Assembly (NCBI GenBank): GCA_029718625.1
Contig: CM056387.1
Span: 35,079,802-35,143,801, forward strand
Reading direction: 5' to 3'
Length of the DNA stretch: 64,000 bases
Source of the DNA: Synaphobranchus kaupii
Lineage: Eukaryota > Chordata > Actinopteri > Anguilliformes > Synaphobranchidae
Shown here: piece after piece, positions 19,875 through 33,253 of the stretch
How positions within the stretch are numbered: position 1 is the stretch's first letter
Layout of the letters: each line of letters starts with the position of its first letter
Notes under the pieces: generated by a model
Database searches by the model: none
Told to the model about the DNA's origin: nothing
What the model saw: only the letters and a program-made list of their open reading frames with translations
Program-made: the position numbers and the translations under genes

Positions 19875-20738
19875 ATGTGCATGTATGTACTTGCATTTGT
19901 TTCTGTCAGTGTATGTCAGTTGTGAACATCAGTGTTTGTGGTTATTATAAACGAAGTTACGCCCATCACATCCAGCTCTCTCTGGACTTTGGTCAGTGGC
20001 CAGCTGATCAAGGCTGTCTGTCCTTATCAACTGCACCTGTGCTTGACCTGAGTCATCAGCTTCCTGATCCTTCATGAGAGAGAGGGGGGGAGAGAGAGAA
20101 AGAGAAAGAGGGGGATATAGAGAAAAAGAGAGAGAGAAGATGTAATGCCTGCGGAATAGCTACTTGTGTTTTAAGGTTGTTCGGCTTTCCTCCACCCTGA
20201 TGCTGGCTCCTCTCTCGCCAATGCAATTTGAGAGATGAAGTTTAAAATGTTTGAGTTCTTTTTTTTTTACCCTAAATAATGCATAGACACATCTTTGTAA
20301 ATCTATAATTAGATAAGAGCTTAATTTTTCAAAAGGGAGAGAACAAGTGTTATTTTAGCTTCTCTATACAAAGGAAAAAAAGATGAATATTGGTGGTGCA
20401 ACCACTTCTCATTATTGTCTATTTATACGTTTAATTACAGCGTGCAGAACTGAGGACAGGATTTCTCTCCTCATTAAAATGCAGTCTTACGTCTGCCAGC
20501 GTTCATTTTCTACAGTTTCCCCAATTTTCAAAAGTGTTTATTTGGCGTGAAATGACAGCCCCACGTTCAGATGCGTTTGAAAAAATAAACGGGCGAAAAT
20601 AACAGGAATAAACAGTGGCGCTGGGTTACCGAGGAGTCTGAATTAATGCGCTAATTCCAAAACCGCATGACTACCCTCTGTTAATAATAGCTGCTCGCAC
20701 ACAAGACAGGGCATCTTTGTATCGGTGTCTCTCGTACC

Positions 20739-20835
20739 TCAGGGAACAGGCTTGTGTAGATGAAAAGGCTGGTAGGGCGTCTCTCTCCCGATGGGCTCTT
20801 CCTCGTTCTGTCCTTCTCTCTCTGACTCAGTTTCT
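20739..20835 (+). repeat. dispersed repeat B, first copy
   Basis: TGTGTAGATGAAAAGGCTGG and TAGGGCGTCTCTCTCCC recur, diverged, at 22998-23095 in the same orientation. Both copies run into TCTCTCTGACTC pyrimidine-rich sequence and a CATCACAC segment. Confidence 0.7.
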
Positions 20836-22530
20836 CTTTCTTCTTGTAAAGGCATCACACTGCACACCTGTAGGAGCAAACCCCATATTCCTCACAGCAC
20901 AATAACTCCTCACAGTGCAGCAGCTAGCACATACTGTAGCTCTGTTTGTATTTTTAACATTTTTTTGTTAAATAATTTGTACATGTAATTGTACATTATA
21001 AATTTTAAAACAAGTTATATTTTGTGCACACTACAGAGCGTCAGGAGATGACCAAAGGGTGGCGCAATTTTCTTCTTGCACAAAATAAAAATGCTACCAT
21101 CTATTGATTTGTTTCAAGTGTCTCTCAGCAGTAAAATGTAATCATAAAACAATTCACCGTGTAAAAAAATAATGCTACCACCTAGTTAGACATTTCAAAC
21201 GTCTCCAAAAAGCAAAATGCAGGCAAGGTATCAAAATATGAGTAGGTAAATTATTCAAACCCAAATGTGTGTCATGTTGCTATAGTACATTAAAAATTCG
21301 GAAAAAATAATAGCACACTGGCTCGTTGCTACTTGTCGCCGTAAACTCACGGTCTCTCTTCCCTGCCCAAAGGCAAGGTTTTTCCCTTCTAGGAGAGTAC
21401 TTCTTACCGCCCAGACCACGTATACGCAGATAGAGTCTTTTGGGAGTTGGTAAACATTCCACAAGGCCTAAAAAGCCTGTTGGTGTTGACTATACCAGTG
21501 CTAGGGCGCTGCCATTGCAATGGTCAAAGAAAGCGGTCTCGTCTCCAGTGAAATCTGGGGGGGGGGGGGGACAAACACGCTATTTTGATAGATTCATGGA
21601 AAGGAATCTGTTCAATTTGATTAGTAACGTGGTGGAGAAACTGAAGGCTTAAAAAGCAAGCAAATAGTTGGGTGTTCCTTTTTGACCCGATACCGTTGCA
21701 TCACCAGAGTGCCTTAACAGAACGAGCCACCCCGGCTGCCCCTTAAGCTCTTTCTTTTTCTTTCTTTCTCTTTCTACCTTTTTTACTCTTTTGACTGCAG
21801 GTTTATATGCTTCAGTTCAGCTGCATGAGCAATAAGGAAGGAGGACAAGACTGGTTCTGACTTCTTTATGACTTTGGCCATTAGGTCTGTCTCTGTGTCT
21901 GTCTGTCTGTCTATCCGTGCGCTTTCTCTGACTCTCCTGTATGTGCATCACAAGGACCCTCCGGCTCTGCGCTGAGAATGTGGTACTAACACTGTGGGAA
22001 GTTGTGCTGAATAAAAAACCGTAAGCCACAGCCAAGTTCAGCTCACTCATAGCAGCAGCCAAGAGGCCAAATCTGCTATCTGATTTGAGGAGTTCCGACA
22101 GCCCTGGCCTGTGTAATATCTGTGGTTACCAGGTTACCAAACACACACACACACACACACAATGGCAGGACATAACACAGGGAACAGCCTGGTGGTAGAA
22201 GAACAGGCAGAAGGGATACCGCTCTGTCACGTCCCCCCCCCCCCCCCCCCTCTCCGTCGCATAGACCTTAAAAGGCCGGCCCAGGGTGTGATGGATGGTG
22301 GAGAGCTCCAGTACCACGGGCACCCTGCCAGTCCCCCCACCACCCCCCACCCCCACCCCCACCCCCCACCCCCACCCCCACCCCACCGCCGCGGCCCTAG
22401 TCACGATAACCTGGGGGCCACGGAACCCCCTGGAACCTTTCCCCGCTCTCTCCCTTCCAACCCACCAAAAGGTCTTTTTCTGATGGAAAAACGTCGCGTG
22501 GACGTTCGCGCGGCAAACACGCGCGCGCAC

Positions 22531-22630
22531 ACCCTGACAGTCTGGATGGGCGTAATGGAATGTTGCGGGCAGTTTCTGTATATGGAACCAGCGCTGGTCT
22601 GAGATATGTGTCATGTCTGCATCACTTTCT
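22531..22630 (-). repeat. dispersed repeat A, inverted copy
   Basis: Reverse complement of 19739-19835 with about 90% identity by eye (ACCCTGACAGTCTGGATGGG ... CATGTCTGCATCACTTTCTT). Confidence 0.85.
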
Positions 22631-22997
22631 TGGGCGACTTTTTTCCCCACAACCGTCTTGACAACAGAGACCTCCCGTTAGCGACCGCAGCCACCCCCCA
22701 CCCCCACCCCCCACCACTTTCTGCCTCAATCACCTCAATCACTGGCCGGCACAGGCACTGTCCCATTATACATCTCCAAATATTTAGCCTATATGACAGT
22801 CACGGGCACCATTGGGCCAACAGTGATTTCGCTAATGGGCCTGAGAGCGGTGTGTGGCCTCTCGTCCCGCAGGGGTAGCGTAAACCCGACTCTAATGCCT
22901 TCCCGTGCACTCACGGTCTTTCACTCCAAAAAAAAGTACTGAATGCCTTCCCTTCTCTCAGAGTCTCAGGGCCTCTCATGTCTCTGGGACTTGACTG

Positions 22998-23095
22998 GTG
23001 TGGACGAGAAGGCTGGTAGGGCAGTTCTCTCCCAATGTGTTCTCTCTCTCATTCTTTCTCTCCCTCCCTCAGTCTCTGACTCGGTTCCTCCCTCT
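22998..23095 (+). repeat. dispersed repeat B, second copy
   Basis: TGTGGACGAGAAGGCTGG and TAGGGCAGTTCTCTCCC match 20739-20835. Confidence 0.7.
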
Positions 23096-23274
23096 TTCTT
23101 TCCGCAAACGCATCACACGTCAACATTCAGTGCACCTGGGAGAACAAGCCCAATAGCTCTCCTAGGCCTAGCTGTGAACAGAACGCAAAGATGATGATGT
23201 ATGGCACCTGGTCTTCAGGCTTCAGGTAAAGCTGCAGCATTCCATCCACCGACTTCCATTTAGACTGGGAGTGT

Positions 23275-23408
23275 GAGATATATGAGAAAAAAGACCTCAT
23301 AAGCCACTGCTGGAGTCACAGCTGTGTGTATGTACCCATGAAGTATGAGAGAAAGGACCTCATAAGCCACTGCTGGAGACACAGCTGTGTGTATGTACCC
23401 ATGAACAT
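23275..23408 (+). repeat. about 67-bp tandem duplication
   Basis: Two adjacent copies share GACCTCATAAGCCACTGCTG and CACAGCTGTGTGTATGTACC followed by CATGAA. They differ at a few bases. Confidence 0.9.
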
Positions 23409-24154
23409 AAAATATAGCAGCAAACCACCGTCCCCTTGAACTGCATCCACCTGAGTGTGTTGTAAGAAGGGAATGGGCACTTACTTACAAGTGCAGGCTG
23501 GGCCCTATAATCACCGGGTCCATCCTCAGCTATGTCATTAGCTGAGTACCACTGGGAGTCCATAGTGGTTGGGCACATTTGGTCCTCGTTCGACCACGGT
23601 CAGGGTGAGTTTCAAGCGAGCGATGGTCTCTCGGGGTACCTCATACCTAACGCCAGATGCCCACAGACCACCAGCTGTCAGAAAAAACATCGCCCCCGCT
23701 GATCAGCACTAGCTCCCCCTTGTGGAGTCCCTGGGCTGTGCGGTCCCTTGGCCTGTAGGGTGTGAAATATCACTGGTTTGGAGAGTACCATTGGAGAGCT
23801 TCCATTCTTCAGCCACAGTACTCCTCACGTTCCACATAAAGGAGAAAAGGAGGTGGTGGGAGTTAGACAGCACAGCACGGGTCACATCAACCAGTTTCTA
23901 GCCTGCAGGGACAGTGTTTTTGATATTTACTGGGTGGTCATTCCACATGACCACATGACAGACGGAAAGTGTTAATCCCCCCACCCCCCCCCACTATCAA
24001 ATCCAGGGCCTTCCTCCTTAAAACCACCCTCATTAAGGGTAGGCCCACTCTCTCTCAAGTCCATTAAACACCCCCCCCCCCCCCCCCCCCAGCTACCATG
24101 ACCCCTCCAAATCCCTATTCCGAACAGCTAATTATATTCCCTGGGGGGAAAAAC

Positions 24155-24207
24155 ACCCACCCACCCGCACGCACACACGCACACACACACCACAGACACA
24201 CACACAT
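24155..24207 (+). repeat. (CA)n microsatellite
   Basis: Interrupted CA/CGCA/CCCA run. Confidence 0.85.
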
Positions 24208-26057
24208 CCTGGTGCTCGTGAGGTTTGAGCAGCAGTTTGCTACACACCAATGGAGAAGGAATGCGCACCCATTCTGAGAAACTGGCACGGTGGCGCCAAC
24301 GTCGCATCCATCAATGGATTTTTCTGGGTCCTTTGACTCAGCCGCGTCACGTCACACAGTGCCATTAACGCTAACGTGATTGACAGCCTGCATTTCCCAC
24401 AGCGGAAAAAAGCTCCGCGTGGCATTAAGGGGGGGACATGCCGACAGGGCCGAGGCCGCCGAAGCCCCCGAGTACCCCCCCCCCCCCCCCCCCCTATCGG
24501 AAAACGACCTCCTCCACCCCTCTGCTCCCACACCCACTCCTTCCCCCGATGAATCGAGTCACTTTTCTTCTTTTTCCGTGACGCCAAACGTCACAGTTTT
24601 ATTCCTTTTGAAGGGCTGGTGCTGCCGCTGCCCCCCCCCCAGGTCACCCGCCCGAACAGCTTGTGCCAGCACTCAGCACCCACCCCCCCCGGGTTTCAGA
24701 TTTACACGGGGCGCTGGCGATGCTGCACGTGGAAGGGGAGCGGTCCCGCGGCCCTCTGGGACAGGAGGCCTCTCCAGGGGACTATCAATCATCGCCTGGC
24801 CCTGTGTAGTCTCAGAATGGTGGACGGTCAGTCAGATGGGGGGGGGGGGGGTTTAAAAAAAAAATTTAAAAAAAACTGTTGTTACCGTCCTCTTCCTTCG
24901 ACCTCTCTTGACCTCAGGGGGTTTTCAGCGCTCTGGGTCGTCCTTGTGCGCCGCTTGCATGCCGCTAAACAACTGCACAAGCGCGTCAAGCGCATGCGGC
25001 GTGCGGTCTAGCGCGCGATTCGCTACGGTGGTCGCACCACGTCCACGCCGCACCGACATGGCCCCGTTCAAAGGAGACAAGTGGGATGAATTAGCAACGG
25101 ATTATTTTGATTTAAAAAATAAATAAATAAAAAATTCTGTTCAGACACCAGACATCCTGTACAGCCCCTGGCAGGGTAGGGAGTTTGTATTCTCATGTTA
25201 CATTGAATCTCACCGATTTATCTGCCCACAGCGACCCGTTCTTCATTAGCTTCTGGTGTGATTTAGGGTGGAAGGGGGCGGGGCTCGGGGCGGCAGTACG
25301 GGCCGGAGTTCTGCCGGCAGGAGGGAGACGTACGGCCCGCTCCCATCCGGTATTAACTGGGCAGAACCGGATTCCCAAACGGGTCTTTAAGCTTCCCCGG
25401 ATCTGTCAAACAGGAATTTTAATTTGGAACTGGACTCAGGAGTGTGTCGAAGGGGGTGTGAGAAAGAGCAGGTGCACCAACCGACCCCCCCCCCCCCCGA
25501 ACCACCAGAAGATGAGAGCCACTCCCCAGCGTTATACATCTGCCAAATATTTCAGTGAAAATTCTTCCACATGATTTTGAGGAGAGGGGAAAAAAAACCC
25601 AAGACAACCCCAAGTTCTGGAAGCGGCTCTTTCTCAGGGGGATGAATTGGGGTGTCGAGGGGTGGGAGGGGGGGGTTAGTGGGGTGGCATTCCGCCGTCC
25701 TCAGATTCGCCGAACGCCCGCAGGCCGGGGCTCGCTCACCGAGATATCTGAGCACGCTCCGTGAGACTCGACACTCAGAACTTTCACCTGACAGACAGAT
25801 GAAGGGATGGAGGGAGGAGGGATGGAGGAAGAGAGAGAGAGAGAGAGAGAGAGGAAGGGGAGCTGAAGGAGGGATTTGGGTGACACAGAGGCACCACCTC
25901 TGAGCTGCTTTGGAAATCCCCCTTTTTAAACATCTGTAGCCCACCCCCCTCCTCAGGGCTGATATTCTGCTGTTAACACCCCCCCCCCCTACCCCTCACC
26001 ATTTCTCCTTTTAGGGTGTACCATCTTATCCCTTTCCCCCTGAAAACTGAAGACACA

Positions 26058-26156
26058 AAAACACACACACACACACAAACAAACAAACACACACATACAC
26101 ATAGACACACACACACAAACAAACACACAGAAACATACACACACACACACAAACAA
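26058..26156 (+). repeat. (CA)n/(CAAA)n microsatellite followed by G13
   Basis: CACACA blocks with CAAACAAACAAAC interruptions; a pure G run follows at 26161-26174. Confidence 0.9.
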
Positions 26157-27211
26157 TGAGGGGGGGGGGGGGGGTGCTCCGATTCTTCTTGATTCTACTG
26201 TTATTGTCTGGTAACAATTCCTCTTTATCGGTACGGTAACAGCATCCTCACCTGGCCATTTATCATAAATCATCACAATTATCAATATCACCATTATTAA
26301 ATCCCAAAAGGAAGAGGGGTGGGGGAATTAAAATAATACTAATAATAGCAGCAGCAGTAAGTCTTGTGCTGCTGGCGGCAAACTGTGGGGGTCTGGCTGC
26401 GCAGCGTAGCGCCTGTGTGTGCATGTTTATATCCTCCAGCGATGCTAATCCGCTAATGGCAGGGAGAGTTCCTGGATAAGGCCGGGGAACTGTGAAACGC
26501 AGCCTGCGGCTGGAGGAAAGACAAAGGAATGTAAACAGTTTTGTCCCTGGGGGGGCGGGGGGGTTGGAGAACAGATCGGGAGCTTGTGGTGCTTTTTTTT
26601 TTGTCAAAAAAGGTGTCAGAACAACGCATCAGAAGAAAAAGAATAATGTGTGAAGAGATGTCCATGTTATGGTATTTCCCCTCCTTTTGTATACTGCAAA
26701 GGGCAGCGTGAGTTTATTAGCGGTGGTCTTTGGTCTGATTGATTGGTGGAGTGGGGAAGTGGATCATTTTAGGGTTAGGGTGGAGGGGGGGGGGGGGGTC
26801 GCAGTTGGCCTTGCAGTTGACCCCCCCCCCCCCCCCATGTGCGGGACTGCCCTGTGTCAGGTGAACCCCAGTCTGTCAACGGATTGACAGTTGTGAATTG
26901 GAGGGGGGGGGGGGGTGGTTGTCTGTTCATCCAGTTGGGAGCTTTTGCACAGGGGTGGAGGTGGGGAGGGGGGTGGTATAGGGGGGGGGAATGTCGATCT
27001 GGAAGTGTAATTTAATATCTTAATGACCCCCCCACCGGAGGGAAGAGGCGAAGCGCGGGCTGACTGACGGGTGATGTCCGCGACTGCAGCTTGGCTCTCG
27101 CCTCCCGCAGACAATGAAAAGAGCCCCTGTTGTTGGGCAGTCCCCCCCCCCCCCCAGCCTGCCTGTGTGACTGACGGGTTCATTAGACCTCTCCACAGCC
27201 AAACCATCAGA

Positions 27212-27512
27212 GAGGAGAGATAGAGAGTGGAGGAGTGGAGGAGAGAAAGAGAAGAGAGGAGAGAAAGAAAGGGGAGGAGAGAAGAGAAAGGGCAAAGAAT
27301 GAAGAGGGGGGGAAAGAGGAAAGACGTGAGCTGGGAAAAAGATTGGAGGAGGAAAAGAGCACAGGGCAAGGAGGTGGGAAGGGAAAGAGGGGGAGAGAAA
27401 GGAGAGGAAAGAAAGGAGACTAGAGGAGAGAGCGGGAGAGAACAGAAACAGGGGAGGGGACGAGCGGAGACGGAGGAGAAGACTAAGGGAGCGAAGGAGG
27501 AGAGGAGAAAAT
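27212..27512 (+). repeat. purine-rich low-complexity DNA
   Basis: About 300 bp of GA-rich sequence without a stable period (GGAGAGAAAGAGAAGAGAGG and similar). Open frames on both strands are compositional. Confidence 0.85.
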
Positions 27513-28149
27513 GACCTCACTCACACTCTGTTAGAGGCATGCCATTGGCCGAGGGAAGCGCAGCGGTATTGAGGGAAGAGGAGGGCGCTCGGACCGCGCG
27601 GCCCGCAGCACACGGAGGCATTCATGAACCCGTGTGAGAAGCCCTTTCATTTCCTGACCTTTCTCACTCCCTCCTTCCCTCTCTCCGTCCGTCCCGCCCA
27701 TCGTTAATATTAGAACAGAAATAACAGGCCGGACATCATTTATAAAGCCAAAACATGTCAATGTAAGTTTATGGAACTTTACTGTACGGCAGGAAGCACA
27801 GACGACAAAGAGTTGACTGAGTCGCCCGGCTCGGGGAGAAAACCCCAGGCTCCTTTTTTTGTCTTTAATTAACTTTGTAGTTTAAAAAAAAATTATATTA
27901 TATATGTATATATTTATATTTAAAACACTTTCCATTCCGCAGTGCAATGTTTTTGGAAAAACTGGAAGGGGCAAAGTCATTCGCCTTGGCCAGATCACAG
28001 AGCCTAGGGAGCTGTCTGGGACTCTAGAGGATTCCTTGGGCTTTCCCAAACCTGTCAATCTCCTGCTGGCCACGCCTCCTTATGTAGCTGGCACAGACGG
28101 TTGGGCAGGACCTCAACCATAGTCATAATGCTGAGTGCGTCCATCTATG

Positions 28150-28372
28150 ACCGTTAGGTGCTTGTGCGAGTGTGTGCTGTTGTGTGTGAGTGTGCATGTT
28201 TGTGTGTGTCAACGAGTACAGTTAGAATGCATTTTTGTACAGTGTGTGTGTGATAGTGTAGTTTGAATGTGTGTGTGTGTGTATGTGCCTGTGAGTGTAT
28301 GTGTCTGTTTGTGTAAGTGCGTGCGTGCGTGTGTGTGTGTGCGCGTGTGTGTGCATGTGTGTGTCAGAGAGT
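28150..28372 (+). repeat. diffuse TG-rich repeat
   Basis: Several TG runs with GTGCGTGCGTGCG interruptions; a CAGTTAGAATG / CAGCTAGAATG motif occurs at both ends. Confidence 0.75.
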
Positions 28373-29675
28373 TCAGCTAGAATGTGTGAGAATGCAAGAG
28401 AGTGGTGTGGATGTCAGAATGTCTGAACGGTTGCTACTGTCATGCGCGAGTCACCATGGCGCCGCAGTTATGACTGGGGGCCGGCTGTGTCAAATCAAGA
28501 GGTCAAACTCGGCCGCGTCTCATGTTGGGCTCTGCCCCACATGATATAGGGTCTCCTCTACGCGGGTCTCTCATCTCCGCCGGCTCGGCCACATACGCGG
28601 CCAGTCATTCAGATCCTCCCTTGCTGGTCAGAGGCAGCGCATTCGAGACGGTCTCTCGCTGCGTTTCATTACAGTAAATGGTTTTGATTTTTTTTTTTTT
28701 TGCGGTTGCACAGAAGGCGTCAAAGGTTCAAGTTAGTCAGTCAGACATTTTTTCATCCCTTAGCAATGCTGAATGCCATAGAAATGTAGTCTTGTGAAAC
28801 TTCGGTATGAATACTCTCAGTTAAGGATTGACAGGACAGACAGCTCATTTCAAAAATGTACATATATAGACCCAATTTTTGATTGCTTAAATAACACCAA
28901 AATTACAAAATTCTGGTTCAACACACTTTTACCCGTAACTTGCAACAGTATCCCAGCAGTTATGTTCAGTTGGGTAATACAATCAAATATATGGATTGTA
29001 TGGCGCTTATCTTGTCCTACAGGTGGCGCCTGACACCCAGCACATGAGGAGCTAAGTACACAGGGCTGCTTCAAAAGCAAACACCTGCCCTGGACAGGCA
29101 AACTCCCCCAGATTACAGGTCTCCCAGAGGCTGTCAGAGAGAGTGGCTCACAGGCTGGGGAGAGAGTGACTTCGCGTTTGTCGGGGGAAAAGAGGGAAGG
29201 GGGAGGACAGAAAAAGTGCATCTTCGCTGGATTCCCCGGCGATGCGTCACCTTCCCCACGGCCCAAAAGAGCCGGCAGAAACAGGAAGTGTGTCAGTGCA
29301 TGATCCCCCTTTGCGTGTGAGCGTGTGTGTGTGTGCATCCTCATTCACTCTCATTACAGTGTCTAAGAGGGCGGCTGACTCACAGCGAGAGCAAAACACT
29401 TGTTCTATTCCCGTCCCCGGTCGCCACGGTGGCAGACCGCCGCGTCCCGCGTATTTACACAGTACACACCTAGGGCGCATAGTTTCACAAGAACAGGAAG
29501 TAAAAGGGACTCGGTCGTATGAATAAAACATTCCTTTAACTGTAAGAGAGGACTCAAACGTGCGGCGCCTATAGACAGTACCACCGTGGTTTACAGGATT
29601 CAGCAGGTTCATCTGCAGGCTAAACAGTGACGTTTTAGTAAGAGAGCTCATCCGAGTGGACAGCACGCCTAACTG

Positions 29676-29937
29676 CACTGCAAAAAACCAAATCTTAACA
29701 AGCATTTTAATCTCATATTTAGATATTATAATCTTATTTCTGTTACTTTTTTTGCTAAATAAGACAAACTGTCTGCCGGTGGGGTGAGATAGTTTTACTC
29801 ATTTGAAGAGTTGCCAGTGGGGTAAGATAATTTCACTTTAAAACAAGCTAATATTTTCCACTTTTGAGGAAAAAAAAAAAAAAGATTTTCTCATTACAAG
29901 ACTAAAACACTTGTTAAGACAGACATTTTTTGCAGTG
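29676..29937 (+). mobile_element. MITE with CACTGCAAAAA termini, copy 2
   Basis: Begins CACTGCAAAAAACCAAATC and ends AGACATTTTTTGCAGTG, giving terminal inverted repeats of about 12 bp. Flanking TG|CACTG...CAGTG|TG allows a 2-bp target duplication. Same family as 18558-18838 but in the opposite orientation. Non-coding. Confidence 0.75.
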
Positions 29938-31404
29938 TGAACTTCCACGGAGAACAAAACTCCAATTCCTGCTTAGTGTGCAATACCATTGGGTCATGAA
30001 CTTCTGCAGAAACCGAGGTCCGGGACCTTCTAGGAAGAAAGCATCCCTTCCTCGTCTCTCTGGAGAGGCCAGAGAGGTTGGGAGAGGAGAGGAAAAAAGA
30101 AAGATGCCGTTTCCCATTCATTCTTATGTACTGCAAAAGGTTAGGTCATCCACCTCCACAGAAACTGGGCAGAGACCAGAGACAGACAAAGAGAAAAGCA
30201 GAGAGAGAGAAGGGGGAGGGAAAGAGAGAAAGAAAACAATTGATGGAGTTCCCCTTTTATTTTTTTGCAGAAGGGAGATGCTAGTCTCTGTGCACCGGCA
30301 GAATGGAAAACTAAACATGACCGGCGGAGGAGAGGGGAAGGGGTGAATGCGCCGTGAGGAGCGTAGCAAACCGGCCGCTCCCGGGCCCAGGGGCGCATCG
30401 AAGAGAGAACACACACACACACACTCTCTCCTCGCCGACGGTCACCACTGCCGCCGCCCGCCCCCGGATAAATATCAATATTTAATGTACCAATGCCGGT
30501 TTCTCCACAGCCGGCCCCCGTGGGAGGGAACATTACGGCCCAGCTGATCTGACCGCAGGCGCAGGTGCAGCTATCTTTAAACCCGAGGGGGAAAAAAGGG
30601 CGACGCCTCGCTCCCCGACGACCCGCACTCCACAAACGCCACACCAAAGCGCCGACCTTTCGGTGAGTCAGGCGAGCCGTTAGCGGGAAGCTTTTCTGAA
30701 AAGGCAAATGTTCTGGACTTTCTCACCTCAAAACCGACAATCGCTGTAATTCATTTCCTGTATACATTTCCATCACATGGACTTTGGATGTGGTTAGTAG
30801 ACTTACAAATTAAGCAGGAGAATTTTAATTATTAGACTTGTAAAATGAAAAATAAATAGGTCACAAGGTAACCTTTTTACAAACGAGTCATCAGTGTTCA
30901 GCCAAAGATCAGGAAATGAGATTTATAAACTATTTCTCCGAATATTTGATTCAGATATCTTTTGAAGGGTGTTGATGTGAAGAAGATAGTAATATAAAAA
31001 GAGAAGATTCATCCCATTTGAAAATGTAGTTTTTCCACAAAAGAGATTTGGAGGAATGACCGACTCTCTCCCAGCCTATGGACCTTTGCAGGCTAGGCTC
31101 GGCAGCAGGAAAGTCCCAGGCTGAGGGAGGAAGCAGGCCGTCTGGGTCTGAAGGAGAGTAGGGGACAGGTGAGTGTGACACACCTGCGTAATAAACGCTG
31201 TCTGCCAGGTGATTCCTCATGAGCCCTACCTAGCTGACCAACATTCCTACCGCCACACCTATGCGCCATTACCCATGAACCCACAGCCCGGGGGGGTGAG
31301 CACGCCAGGCCTACATCGCAGTGCACCTCCCAATACAGGCTTTCGGCCCTCCAGCCCCAAATTTATTTTTCCATTTATATTTTTTCTTTTTCCTAATATT
31401 TTTC

Positions 31405-31431
31405 TTTTTTTTTTGGGGGGGGGGGGGGGGG
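31405..31431 (+). repeat. T-run joined to G-run
   Basis: A T9 tract passes directly into a G tract of about 18 bases; a similar T-to-G junction is at 31676-31706. Confidence 0.9.
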
Positions 31432-32254
31432 TGTTTACACTAGTTCTTGAATTGAGAGAGGATAGAAAAAAGTTGATTATTAATGATTAGAAAGCAAAAC
31501 GAAAAAAATAAGTAACAAGATCTTAATATGCTGGTGGATGCACTTCAGAGGAGAAGCAAGATGAGAGACTTTGGAAGGACTGGGGGCACGAGCACCATGT
31601 GATCACCAAATCCATCAAACTGAAAAATCAACTATACCTTACCTGTGTCTCCCTACACTTATGCATAGTACCCTGTTTTTTTTTTGGGAGGGGGGGGGGG
31701 GGGGGGTAAGGTGGTCTGCGCTATATACACAGAAACAAATAGCAGCCAACGCAGGACAGCTCTCCCAGGAGGAACACGCGCACAGAATATCAAGTTTCTT
31801 CTTGCCGTCTCTTACACAAGACCCCAAAAGATTTTCCCTTTTTCTACAACCCCCCCCCCGCTCTCTTTAAAGTAGAAAGTTAAGGAGGTTGAAGAGTTTC
31901 TTTCTTTGTGAACGTCAGCACACCTGTAAGGGCTAAGCTATAATGGTGTGCTGGAGGGGCTGTTTGGACATGCCCTTCCTGACCCCCTCTCGCCATTATA
32001 AGAGTACTGTCCTGACAAGGCCTACAGTACAAACACCGCCCTCCTCCTCATTCCCTCCATGCCCTTCCCCGCCCCCCTGTCCAAACAGCCTCAGTCAACC
32101 GACATATTCCTCGTAATTGTTCTTTTGTCCGCAAGGCTATCCGTCAGGCTAAGTTTTTCGGTGCCATTGCGACCACAGATCTCTTGCTTTGCCTCGGTCT
32201 CGGTTCTGAAGCTGCGTCCGTCCGTCCCTGCCTTCACAGTCCGTTGCCACGTCT

Positions 32255-32370
32255 GTCTGTCCCAAATGGTGTCAGTCTATGTTGAGCTGCATCGGTCCTG
32301 AATGGTGTCAGTCTTTCCTGAGCTGCGTCAGTCCTGAATGGTGGCAGTCTGTCCCGAGCTGCAGCAGTGT
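32255..32370 (+). repeat. about 45-bp tandem repeat, 3 copies
   Basis: Copies of TGGTGTCAGTCT(A/T)T(G/C)(T/C)TGAGCTGC(A/G)TC, each ending in GGTCCTGAA or AGTCCTGAA; the last is diverged. Confidence 0.75.
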
Positions 32371-33253
32371 GCATCAACACCACATAGGGCTAATTTTCAG
32401 GGACAGCCCCCTCAGTATACCCGCCCAATCAAAGGGCCGTCTCTCCTAAGACTATAACGAGCTTGAGAGAACTAGAGAACGAGTGTGTGAGTGAGTGAGA
32501 AAAAGAGGATGCGTTTGAACGAGGGAGCAGGTAAATGAGAGATAGAGAGATTGAGGAGGTGTGTACGGGTAATTGCACGGACAAGTGAGAGTGTGAGTAA
32601 GCTTGCAAATGAGCGAGCGAGAGATCGCAGTGAGCTAGTTGCAAACTTCACATTCCAATATAAAGACATTTTTCAACCGAGATCCTGCATGTTTTCAATA
32701 AGGCTGCAGGGAAGCCCAAGTCGTGCACGCGAAGCCCAGCCGCTAACGATTTTAGATTTCAGGCTCGGAAGGCCTACTTGGTGCAAGAACTGTGTTCTTT
32801 CAAAAGCTCCAGAACGCCACACGCACTTCCTTCTCCCTCTCTAGTTTCCTTTCTTTTTTCCTTTTTCTGTATCTTTCTCTCTCTCTCTCTCTCCAACTGC
32901 ATGACCACTTCTTTGTAGAAGAGAGAGAAGAGGAAAGTTTAAAAAAAAAACCTTTGCCTCGAGCTCAAGTCGTGTCGACGCACGTTTGCACAAGAGTGTA
33001 AAAATAGGCTTTGAATAGCAGAGTAAATCCTCTCAGGATCAGGGTACTTCTCTCTCCTTCACTGTGCCACGCGGAAAGGAACTCGCTGTACTGCGGCAGC
33101 CAGCGCGTCACCCGATTCAAACTAAAAAAGCAGCGTTTCGGGCTTGTGTCGGAAAAACAGAGGTGCACTTTAGCTTAATCCAGGGGGATTAATTTGGGGT
33201 TGCCGTTGGGTGCGTCTATCTTGCCTCGTCCCTTTCTGACTTTGGTCTTAATT

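Larger units (their letters stand above)
17576..33253. other. intergenic, no gene recognised
   Basis: About 15.7 kb with no exon that could be tied to a protein family. It contains the MITE pair, duplications (19739/22531, 20739/22998, 23275), CA/TG runs, poly-C and poly-G runs of 10-20 bp (for example 22236, 24070, 24478, 26161, 26787, 26820, 26905, 27142, 31415, 31687), and a purine-rich stretch at 27212-27512. Some AT-rich islands inside GC-rich DNA (near 22760-22830, 26330-26470, 30465-30490) look like possible conserved noncoding elements, but this cannot be shown from one sequence. Confidence 0.55.

Noticed and set aside
22161..22602. Frame of 146 codons rich in Pro/His
   Set aside because: Driven by poly-C and CCCCA repeats; half of it overlaps the inverted dispersed repeat.
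26770..26784. Telomere-like TTAGGG
   Set aside because: Only two partial copies; no array.
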